From: Candidatus Tectimicrobiota bacterium
GTDB lineage: Bacteria; JACPSX01
Reading direction: 5' to 3'
Length of the DNA: 5,136 nucleotides
NCBI GenBank assembly: GCA_016193065.1
Contig: JACPSX010000178.1
Span: 4,250 to 9,385, forward strand
Shown piece by piece: positions 1 to 5,136 of the stretch (within the stretch, counting starts at the first letter, position 1; the number at the start of each line of letters is the position of its first letter). Position numbers and translations under genes: made by a program. Below the pieces are notes generated by a model. That model did no database searches, was not told where the DNA came from, and saw nothing but the letters and a program-made list of their open reading frames with translations.

Positions 1-563
1 TTCCGGGCCTCATGGCGAGCCCCCTGGGAGCGGCCCTGCACTGGATCTACATCGCGACCGGATTCTCCGGTGCCGTCATGGCGATCCTGGGGGCCGTGGC
101 GCTGCTCGTCCGCCGCCTCACCGACCAGGAGATCAGGACCTACACGACGCCCGGCGATCTTTTCAACCTCTGCTTTTTCATCATCTCTCTCGGGTGTCTC
201 TTCGCGGGCTTTCTCCTGAAGGGCCCGGATTCCCCGAGCACCGTAGCCTTTGCCCAGGCCGTCCTGACCTTCGACACCGGCGTAAAGATCCCCGGACTGC
301 TCGCCGTGGGCTTGATCCTTTCGGCCCTCCTGATCGCGTACATCCCCTTCACCCACATGTCCCACTTCATCGGGAAGTATTTCACCTACCACTCAGTCCG
401 TTGGGACGACCGCCCCGTCCTGCCGGGGGGAAAGCTGGAGAGGAAGCTGGCCGAGTACCTGACCTACCGGCCCACCTGGAGTGCAGCACACGTCGGCGCC
501 GACGGCTCGAAAACCTGGGCAGAGGTGGCCACGGTCAACCCCAGGCGGGAGACGAAGCCATGA
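1..563 (+). CDS. NarI/DsrM/TmcC-like membrane cytochrome b subunit, 3' part (5' truncated by window edge)
   Basis: This is the C-terminal part of an integral-membrane cytochrome b of the nitrate reductase gamma (NarI) type, as found in DsrM, TmcC and HmeC. Such subunits bind haem b and exchange electrons with the quinone pool. Numbering from the Met at 12, hydrophobic segments lie near residues 8-33, 50-69 and 93-112. The third runs into a THMSHF motif (His115, His118), typical of haem-ligating histidines in this family; His10 in the first segment may be another ligand. A hydrophilic tail (about 124-183) follows and would face the cytoplasm and the next protein. The frame is open upstream of the Met at 12 to the window edge, no good ribosome binding site precedes that Met, and the family usually has about five helices, so the true start lies outside. 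The stop overlaps the next start (ATGA, 560-563), which implies translational coupling. The family is clear; the exact subgroup is not. Confidence 0.85.
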   Translation, partial: PGLMASPLGAALHWIYIATGFSGAVMAILGAVALLVRRLTDQEIRTYTTPGDLFNLCFFIISLGCLFAGFLLKGPDSPSTVAFAQAVLTFDTGVKIPGLLAVGLILSALLIAYIPFTHMSHFIGKYFTYHSVRWDDRPVLPGGKLERKLAEYLTYRPTWSAAHVGADGSKTWAEVATVNPRRETKP

Positions 564-2167
564 AGGGGAAGATCAGGCTCAAGGATCTGTCCCGGAGGGA
601 TCGCCGTCCCCTGGTCCATCTGGAGAACCGCGACCTGATGCCTCTCCCGCCCCCCTTGGACGACCCCGCCGTGGACCCGCCATGGGCCCCCCTTGCGGAC
701 CGGGCCCGGGAAAAGTACGAGTGCTCCCTGGACGACACCTGCGCCGTGAACGTGCCGCAGCCGAAGAGCCCGGAAGAAGAGTGGGAGCTGGTCCTCAAGT
801 TTCTCTCGGGACTGCAAAAGCTCTTCACCCGGGAAAACAACTGGACCTTTCTCCAACCCCTTCTCCTCACCATGGAGCACTGCGCCAAGTGCCAGACCTG
901 CTCCAAGGCCTGCCATATCTTCGAAGCCAGCGGGAACAACGAACTCTACCGTCCCACCTACCGTTCCGAGGTCATGCGCCGCCTCTACTTCAAGTACGTC
1001 AAGCACGGCGGCCTGCTCTCCGCCTGGCAGCACGGTGACATCCACCTGAACTGGCCTCTGGTAGCCCGCCTCATCGAGCTCTCCTACCGCTGCAACCTCT
1101 GCCGCCGCTGCGCCCAGACCTGCCCCATCGGCGCGGACAACGGCCTCGTGGCCCACGAGCTCCGCAAGCTGTTCAGCATGGAGATGGGAATAGCCCCCCG
1201 GGAGATCCACGACAACGGCTCCATGCTCCAAATCCGGGTCGGTTCCTCCACGGGGATGAACCCCACGGTGGTCAAGGACAACATAGCATTCATCGACGAG
1301 GACATGAGCGAGCGGACCGGCATCCCGGTGGAGACTCCCTGGGACGTGGAGGGCGCCGACGTGCTCCTGATCCACAATGCCGGCGAGATCATGGCCTGGC
1401 CGGAGAACCCCGGCGCCTTCGCCCTGATCCTCAACGCGGCCGGGATCCGCTGGACCCTGTCCTCCGAGCTCGCGGGCTACGACGCCATCAACTATGGGCT
1501 CTGGTATGACGACGCCCAGTTCGCCCGGGTGGCCCTAAGTCACGCCGAGATCGTCAGGAAACTCAAGGTCAAGAAGATCATCCTGGGAGAGTGCGGGCAC
1601 GCCCACAAGGCCCTGTCCGTGGTCGCGGACCGCCTTCTCACAGGCGGCCTGAACATCCCCCGGGAGAGCTCCATGACGCTTCTGCGGGACATCGTCATGA
1701 ACGGCCGTCTCAAGCTGGACCCCGGCCGCAACAACTTCCCCGTGACGCTCCATGACCCCTGCAACATGGTGCGGCTCATGGGGGTCGTGGAGCCCCAGAG
1801 GGAGATCCTCCGCAAGATCTGCCCCCGGTTCCGGGAGATGGAGCCTCACGGAGTGGACAACTACTGCTGCTGCGGGGGGAGCGGATTCGCCATCATAAGC
1901 GGCCACAATGTCCCCGACTGGCGCTTCCACGTCTCCGGGCGCAAGAAGCTCCAGCAGATCCTCAGCGCCTTCGCAGATTGCCTGGAGCCCGAAACGCCCA
2001 AGTACGTGTGCGCCCCGTGCAGCAACTGCAAGGGACAGTTCCGGGACCTGCTGGCCTACTATGACCTGTGGGAAAAGAACCGGATCCTGTACGGAGGCTT
2101 GGCGGAACTCATCGTGAACGCCATGGCGGATGTGAAACCGGGCTATATCGAATGGGAATGGCGGTAG
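560..2167 (+). CDS. DsrK/TmcB/HdrD-like iron-sulfur protein (CCG-domain oxidoreductase subunit)
   Basis: This 535-residue protein has no signal peptide or membrane segment and should sit on the cytoplasmic face, docked to the preceding cytochrome b. Two ferredoxin motifs are visible: C108-x2-C111-x2-C114-x3-C118 and C178-x2-C181-x2-C184-x3-C188-P, each expected to bind a 4Fe-4S cluster. The C-terminal half has the cysteine pattern of the heterodisulfide reductase CCG region: GECGHA (C345), HDPC (C401), the CCCGG core (C436-C438) and CAPCSNCKGQ (C484, C487, C490). In HdrD and DsrK this region holds a special 4Fe-4S cluster that works on disulfides or related sulfur substrates. The start at 560 is chosen because it overlaps the upstream stop and has GGGAG at 547-551, 8 nt upstream. 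The same frame is open back to an ATG at 194, but that stretch only shadows the upstream gene. The order cytochrome b then CCG protein matches dsrMK and hdrED-type pairs, but no dsrJ, O or P follows, so this is probably not a canonical Dsr complex. The substrate is unknown. Confidence 0.9.
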   Translation: MKGKIRLKDLSRRDRRPLVHLENRDLMPLPPPLDDPAVDPPWAPLADRAREKYECSLDDTCAVNVPQPKSPEEEWELVLKFLSGLQKLFTRENNWTFLQPLLLTMEHCAKCQTCSKACHIFEASGNNELYRPTYRSEVMRRLYFKYVKHGGLLSAWQHGDIHLNWPLVARLIELSYRCNLCRRCAQTCPIGADNGLVAHELRKLFSMEMGIAPREIHDNGSMLQIRVGSSTGMNPTVVKDNIAFIDEDMSERTGIPVETPWDVEGADVLLIHNAGEIMAWPENPGAFALILNAAGIRWTLSSELAGYDAINYGLWYDDAQFARVALSHAEIVRKLKVKKIILGECGHAHKALSVVADRLLTGGLNIPRESSMTLLRDIVMNGRLKLDPGRNNFPVTLHDPCNMVRLMGVVEPQREILRKICPRFREMEPHGVDNYCCCGGSGFAIISGHNVPDWRFHVSGRKKLQQILSAFADCLEPETPKYVCAPCSNCKGQFRDLLAYYDLWEKNRILYGGLAELIVNAMADVKPGYIEWEWR

Positions 2168-2182
2168 CAAATTGCTGAAAAA

Positions 2183-2225
2183 CCCTCCGTTCACCCTTCG
2201 ACCAGGCTCAGGGCGAACGGAAGGG
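2183..2225. repeat. REP-like palindromic element, copy A
   Basis: The core at 2187-2220 is an imperfect palindrome. CCGTTC (2187-2192) pairs with GAACGG (2215-2220), and CCC (2194-2196) pairs with GGG (2211-2213) around a loop containing TTCGA and GCTCA. The outer stem extends by CCCT (2183-2186) against AGGG (2222-2225) with one bulged A. Its reverse complement aligns with copy B at 2250-2283. No T-run follows the stem, so it is not a classical intrinsic terminator, though a stable RNA hairpin here could still protect or attenuate the transcript. Similar palindromes are, from memory, widespread in environmental bacterial genomes. Confidence 0.75.
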
Positions 2226-2249
2226 AGTCCCGAAACAGCTCATGATTTT

Positions 2250-2283
2250 CCGTTCGTGGTGAGCTCGTCGAACCACGAAAAGG
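2250..2283. repeat. REP-like palindromic element, copy B (opposite orientation to A)
   Basis: The stem is a perfect 8-bp inverted repeat, TTCGTGGT (2253-2260) with ACCACGAA (2272-2279), around an 11-nt loop. The order CCGTTCG, variable triplet, TGAGC, spacer, TCGAA, variable triplet matches the reverse complement of copy A. The triplets flanking the loop differ in a paired way: CCC/GGG in A, TGG/CCA in B. The elements lie 29 nt apart between the cores and together fill most of the gap before cobA, a doublet arrangement like BIME-type REP pairs. Confidence 0.75.
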
Positions 2284-2323
2284 ACCTTTTCCGCGACCTG
2301 TTAGTCGGATCCGGAGGTGGAAG

Positions 2324-3166
2324 ATGAGTCAAGTTCCCGTCCCAGAAGGATCGAAGGGAAACCACCCTGCGGCAAACGGTACCGGGAAAGTGTTCCTGGT
2401 GGGGGCGGGACCAGGGGATCCAGACCTTCTCACACTCAAGGGGAAACGCTGCCTGGAAGTCGCCGATGTGGTCGTCTACGACGCTCTAGTGGATAAAGGG
2501 CTTCTCGATTTCTGCCGCCCCGGCGCCCGCCGTATCTATGCGGGCAAGCGGGACGGATACCACAGCCGCCCTCAGGAGGAGATCAATGAGATCCTGATCC
2601 GCGAAGCCCGAGCCGGTCGTACCGTGGTCCGGCTCAAGGGCGGCGATCCGTTCATCTTCGGTCGCGGTGGAGAGGAAGCGCAGGCGCTCGCTGAAGCAGG
2701 GATCCCCTTTGAAGTGGTCCCGGGCGTCAGCGCCGGAATTGCAGCGCCGGCCTACGCGGGTATCCCGCTCACCCACCGGGACTTCACCCCCGAGGTGACG
2801 TTTCTTACGGGGCACGAGAGTTCCCAAAGGGAAGTGTCGGCAATCCAGTGGGACAGGCACGCTCGCGGATCCGGCACGCTGGTCATCTTCATGGGGCTCC
2901 ACAACCTCCGGAAGATCACGGACGCATTAATGGAGTATGGCCGCAGTCCGGCCTGCCCCGTGGCCGTAATCCAATGCGGCACCACGGCAAGGCAGATCAC
3001 TGTCGTAGGGACTCTGGCGGAGATTGCCGAGCAGGTGGAGGCCGCCGGCCTGGAACCACCAGCCCTCATCGTGGTTGGAGAGGTGGTCAGGCTGCGGGAA
3101 ATTCTGCAGTGGTTCCCGGAAAAGGAACCTCTCAACGCGGCGCTCCGGACGGACTCGGAGGAATGA
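2324..3166 (+). CDS. cobA: Uroporphyrinogen-III C-methyltransferase (SUMT)
   Basis: SUMT transfers two methyl groups from S-adenosylmethionine to uroporphyrinogen III at C2 and C7, giving precorrin-2, the branch-point to siroheme, cobalamin, haem d1 and siroheme-derived haem. The cytoplasmic 280-residue protein carries the family signatures in order: VGAGPGDPDLLTLK (residues 26-39), RLKGGDPFIFGRGGEEA (103-119), EVVPGVSAG (130-138), PAYAGIPLTHR (142-152), IFMGLHNL (188-195) and PALIVVGEVV (246-255). It is the stand-alone methyltransferase: there is no CysG-type dehydrogenase/chelatase domain and no uroporphyrinogen-III synthase fusion. About 20 residues precede the first conserved strand, which is slightly long. 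The start at 2324 is supported by GGAGG at 2313-2317, 6 nt upstream. It lies between an electron-transfer pair and a cytochrome c gene, 44 nt before the cytochrome, so co-transcription with the downstream genes is likely. Its function is secure; which tetrapyrrole it serves here is inference. Confidence 0.95.
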   Translation: MSQVPVPEGSKGNHPAANGTGKVFLVGAGPGDPDLLTLKGKRCLEVADVVVYDALVDKGLLDFCRPGARRIYAGKRDGYHSRPQEEINEILIREARAGRTVVRLKGGDPFIFGRGGEEAQALAEAGIPFEVVPGVSAGIAAPAYAGIPLTHRDFTPEVTFLTGHESSQREVSAIQWDRHARGSGTLVIFMGLHNLRKITDALMEYGRSPACPVAVIQCGTTARQITVVGTLAEIAEQVEAAGLEPPALIVVGEVVRLREILQWFPEKEPLNAALRTDSEE

Positions 3167-3200
3167 TCCACGGGCACCCGCTGATCCTTGAACATACGAG

Positions 3201-3205
3201 AGGAG
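3201..3205 (+). promoter_or_regulatory. Ribosome binding site of the multihaem cytochrome gene
   Basis: AGGAG lies 5 nt before the ATG at 3211, inside a longer purine run (3198-3206). It fixes the translation start upstream of the signal peptide. The alternative GTG start at 3421, beyond the in-frame TGA, has only a weak GGGA-type match upstream. This supports one long product rather than a separately initiated downstream protein. Confidence 0.8.
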
Positions 3206-3210
3206 ATACC

Positions 3211-4443
3211 ATGCGCCGACTGATTTGGCTCTTTTTCCTACCCGCGTCGTTATTTCTGCTGGCCGCGGTGCCACAAGCCGCGGAGCAGTGCATTACCTGC
3301 CATACGAATCCGGCCAAGCTCCAGGCGCTGATCCGGCCTCCGGCAGAGATTGCCCAGGAAGAAGGCGAGGGCTGAGCGGCGCCCATCCCCCGGTCGGGGG
3401 AGCTCTGGGAACGGGTCCTGGTGAACCCGGAGTTTCTGAAATCCACCCATGCCCAACCCGGCTGCAGCGGCTGCCACGGCGGTGACCCGCGTGCCACCGA
3501 CAAGGACAAAGCTCACGACCAGCGGGTCCGCGCCCCCTCGGACGCCATGGAGAAGCAGTGCGGGATCTGCCACGCCAATGTGGTGAAGACGTACCGCACG
3601 TCCCTGCACTTCACCACCCGGGGCTACGACACGGTCATGCAGGCCAAGAGCGGATCCAGATGGGAACAGGTGGAGCCCATCGTGCAGCAGGCGTGTCACA
3701 GGTGCCATGCCAGTTGTGGGGACTGCCACGTGCGCTGGCCTGCCGCCGCCGAGGGCGGTTTGCTGAAAGGGCACCTGTTCGTGAAAGAGCCACCGGTAGA
3801 GTCCACCTGCAACGGCTGCCACAGCGGCCGGGTCAGCCCGGAGTACTTCGGCTGGAACGCCAGCCAGCCGGCCGACGTCCACTGGAACAAGGCAAAGATG
3901 GGCTGCACGGCCTGCCACGAGGTAAAGGATCTCCACGGAGACGGGACGCCGTATCGGTACCGGTTGGATCGGTCTTCACAGCCCCGCTGCCTGAGCTGCC
4001 ACCCGCAGGCCGCGCCGGGTAAGTCCGTCGTGGAGGCTCACAACGTGCATGGGGAGAAACTGGAATGCCACGTCTGTCACTCGGTCAAGTACGTCAACTG
4101 TTACGGCTGTCACCTGGGCAAGGGGGCCCGCTCCGAACTGGACTTTCGCATCGGGCTGAACCTGCGCAAGGACCGCCCTTACGTTTACAACCTGGTGCGG
4201 CACGCCCCCACGACGCGGGAGATGCTAGAGACCCGAGTAGCCGACGCCCTGCCAAATTACGATGACTTCCCCACCTGGCTGCCGGCCTTCCCGCACAACA
4301 TCCAGCGGGTGACGCCGCAGAACAGGACCTGCAATAGTTGTCATGGAAGCGCGGAATTGTTCCTGCTGCAAGACAAGCTCGATCCGCGGTATCCAAAGGC
4401 AAACGCCAAGGCGGCGATCTCCCGGATACCGCCGAAACGGTGA
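3211..4443 (+). CDS. Exported 11-haem c-type cytochrome, candidate selenoprotein with in-frame UGA at codon 55 (ExtKL-like)
   Basis: One continuous frame of 410 codons, interrupted only by TGA at codon 55, encodes an extracytoplasmic multihaem cytochrome. Residues 1-24 form a Sec-type signal peptide (MRR, hydrophobic core, cleavage near Ala23/Ala24) with no lipobox. Eleven CxxCH haem sites begin at Cys27, 85, 117, 162, 169, 200, 232, 260, 286, 297 and 374. The first precedes the TGA and ten follow it. Two sites (162 and 169) are separated by only two residues. Further histidines, such as His80, 133, 224, 242, 277 and 280, could be distal haem ligands. The C-terminal part after the TGA has no signal peptide of its own, so made alone it would not reach the periplasm where haem is attached. 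A SECIS-like hairpin follows the TGA, so selenocysteine is the favoured reading; a nonsense mutation or sequencing error is the alternative. The partner rhodanese gene starts 35 nt downstream. From memory, Geobacter ExtKL has a comparable context; this is unverified. The role is electron transfer or terminal reduction outside the cytoplasmic membrane; the acceptor is unknown. Confidence 0.85.
3373..3375 (+). other. In-frame UGA codon, probable selenocysteine (residue 55)
   Basis: The TGA sits in the same frame as the ATG at 3211 and as all ten downstream haem motifs. The local protein context is EEGEG-U-AAPIP, a short acidic/glycine stretch followed by an Ala/Pro stretch, 24 residues after His31 of the first haem site. 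No frameshift is needed to join the two parts. A hairpin of bacterial SECIS type follows at 3382-3409. TGA also ends the genes finishing at 563, 3166 and 4443, so the codon is a normal stop elsewhere in this genome. Confidence 0.8.
3382..3409 (+). promoter_or_regulatory. Bacterial SECIS-like hairpin just downstream of the UGA
   Basis: In the mRNA, TCCCCC (3386-3391) pairs with GGGGGA (3396-3401) around a 4-nt loop GGTC (3392-3395). An outer stem CCCA (3382-3385) with TGGG (3406-3409) adds four pairs, leaving GCTC (3402-3405) as a bulge on the 3' side. The GGUC loop is the SelB-binding loop sequence of the E. coli fdhF SECIS. Here it lies 17-20 nt after the UGA, against about 19-22 in fdhF by my own count. 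Bacterial SECIS elements sit inside the coding region immediately 3' of the UGA, as here. The bulged U of the fdhF element has no obvious counterpart. Confidence 0.78.
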
Positions 4444-4464
4444 TCCCGTTGCGCGCAGAGGCGC

Positions 4465-4472
4465 GAGGAGGA
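4465..4472 (+). promoter_or_regulatory. Ribosome binding site of the rhodanese gene
   Basis: GAGGAGGA lies 6 nt before the ATG at 4479 and fixes that start. A small GC hairpin, CGCGC (4452-4456) with GCGCG (4461-4465) around AGAG, ends at the first base of the site. It might modulate access, but it is short enough to be chance. Confidence 0.75.
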
Positions 4473-4478
4473 AAAGCC

Positions 4479-5136
4479 ATGAAGCGAGGCTCGATTCTGA
4501 CTCTGCTGGTGCTGGCGATTCTGGGGCTGGTGGGGTCAGGCTGGGCCGCGGACTATGCGCGGCCCGATCTCATCATCTCCACCGACGAGCTGGCGGGGAT
4601 CCTCACCCATCCCGAGATCAAGATCCTGGATGCGCGAGGCCCGGAGGACTACAAGGCCGGACACATAGCCGGAGCGATCCCCCTGCCGCATGGCAAGACC
4701 CAATACGTGGAGCGAGGAGTTCCGGGTGTCGTGGCGCCTGTGGAGAGGCTGGAGGGGCTTTTCGGTGAGCTGGGTATCCGGCCAACCGACACCCTAGTCC
4801 TCTACGACGATATTGTAGGTGAGCCGGTCACCCGGCTGTTTTGGACCTTTGACGTCCTGGGCCACAACAAGGTTCGGGTCTTGAACGGCGGCATGAGCAA
4901 ATGGGCGAAAGAGGGACGCCCGGTCAGCAAGGAGGAGACGGCCATCGCGCCGGCCAAATACACGGCCAAGCCGGACTGGACCAAGTTCGCGGACGCCGCC
5001 TATGTCCTGGTAAACCTGAAGAACTCTCAAGTGGCTCTGGTGGACTGCCGGGGACCGAAGGAGTGGTCAGGGGAGGTAGCCAGCCGGCAGGTAAAGCGGG
5101 CGGGCCGGATTCCCGGGGCCAAAAACGTAGACTGGG
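4479..5136 (+). CDS. Exported tandem-domain rhodanese (thiosulfate sulfurtransferase-like), 3' truncated by window edge
   Basis: This frame is open to the right edge (219 codons visible). Residues 1-23 form a signal peptide with an apparent type I site (GWA before AD) and no lipobox cysteine, so the product should be periplasmic or secreted. The first rhodanese domain (about 32-148) shows ILDARGPEDYKAGHIAGAIP (49-68), VLYDD (107-111) and VRVLNGGMSKW (132-142). The position of the catalytic cysteine holds Asp (110/111), as in the inactive N-terminal domains of two-domain sulfurtransferases of the SseA/TST type. The second domain has begun, with LVDCRGPKEWSGE (187-199) and GRIPGAKNVDW (209-219), but its active-site loop lies beyond the window, so activity cannot be judged. 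Such enzymes move sulfane sulfur from thiosulfate or other donors to a thiophilic acceptor, and some relatives act on selenium species. The gene follows the multihaem cytochrome by 35 nt with a strong ribosome binding site and is very likely co-transcribed. ExtH-like is one possible name, from memory. Confidence 0.9.
   Translation, partial: MKRGSILTLLVLAILGLVGSGWAADYARPDLIISTDELAGILTHPEIKILDARGPEDYKAGHIAGAIPLPHGKTQYVERGVPGVVAPVERLEGLFGELGIRPTDTLVLYDDIVGEPVTRLFWTFDVLGHNKVRVLNGGMSKWAKEGRPVSKEETAIAPAKYTAKPDWTKFADAAYVLVNLKNSQVALVDCRGPKEWSGEVASRQVKRAGRIPGAKNVDW

Noticed and set aside
194-559. Upstream extension of the Fe-S protein frame to ATG 194
   Set aside because: The extension overlaps conserved membrane-protein sequence in another frame and reads as Arg/Pro-rich shadow sequence; the ATG at 560 has a ribosome binding site and an ATGA junction.
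464-1375. Long reverse-strand open frame of 303 codons opposite the cytochrome b/Fe-S genes
   Set aside because: It is antisense to two well-supported genes, has no recognisable motif, and long antisense frames are common in GC-rich coding DNA.
2159-2176. Sigma-54-like promoter at the end of the Fe-S gene (TGGC ... TTGCT)
   Set aside because: The GG and GC dinucleotides are separated by 12 nt rather than the required 10.
2183-2225. Intrinsic terminator after the Fe-S gene
   Set aside because: The stem is good but no T-run follows it; the relation to the second palindrome fits a repeat better.
3250-3936. Reverse-strand open frame of 228 codons opposite the cytochrome gene
   Set aside because: It lies opposite a frame with eleven haem motifs and shows low-complexity Ala/Gly/Val-rich composition without motifs.
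3421-4443. Independent gene starting at GTG 3421
   Set aside because: It would encode ten haem sites without any export signal and with a weak ribosome binding site, while the same frame continues upstream through the TGA to a signal peptide.
4441-4482. Second selenocysteine at the TGA ending the cytochrome, since the frame stays open for 12 more codons to a TGA that overlaps the rhodanese start
   Set aside because: The following small hairpin has an AGAG loop, not GGUC, and the extension would be a basic/acidic tail overlapping the ribosome binding site of the next gene; an ordinary stop is simpler.

Overview
The window looks like part of an anaerobic respiratory gene cluster from a GC-rich bacterium, probably of the deltaproteobacterial type (Desulfobacterota/Desulfuromonadota-like). 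This placement rests on gene content only: a NarI-like membrane cytochrome b paired with an HdrD/DsrK-like iron-sulfur protein, a siroheme/corrin-pathway methyltransferase, an exported multihaem cytochrome c, and an exported tandem rhodanese. All genes are on the + strand. No tRNA, rRNA, CRISPR array or transposase gene was seen.

Layout: (1) 1-563 is the 3' end of a NarI/DsrM/TmcC-like membrane cytochrome b gene, cut by the left edge. (2) 560-2167, overlapping it by ATGA, is a 535-residue DsrK/TmcB/HdrD-like protein with two 4Fe-4S motifs and a cysteine-rich CCG region. (3) 2168-2323 is a 156-bp gap holding two palindromic elements that look like inverted, diverged copies of one REP-like repeat, with compensatory stem changes. 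(4) 2324-3166 is cobA (uroporphyrinogen-III C-methyltransferase). (5) 3211-4443 is an 11-haem exported cytochrome c whose reading frame is interrupted once, at codon 55, by a TGA. (6) 4479 to the right edge is an exported tandem-domain rhodanese, cut before its second catalytic loop.

The main result is the cytochrome. A simple ORF reading splits it into a 54-residue piece carrying a signal peptide and one haem site, and a larger piece with ten haem sites but no signal peptide. Both are in the same frame. The TGA between them is followed at the expected distance by a strong hairpin with a GGTC apical loop, the loop sequence of the E. coli fdhF SECIS. The simplest reading is a single selenoprotein with selenocysteine at residue 55. 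TGA is also an ordinary stop in this window (ends of genes 1, 4 and 5), so general recoding of UGA is not the explanation.

How the genes may work together (inference): the membrane cytochrome b and Fe-S protein would exchange electrons between the quinone pool and a cytoplasmic thiol, disulfide or Fe-S partner. The 11-haem cytochrome would carry or use electrons outside the cytoplasmic membrane, the rhodanese would handle sulfur or selenium species there, and CobA would feed tetrapyrrole (siroheme or siroheme-derived haem) synthesis. A multihaem cytochrome next to an exported rhodanese recalls, from memory and unverified, the Geobacter ext (ExtH/ExtKL) clusters linked to extracellular electron transfer and selenite/tellurite reduction.
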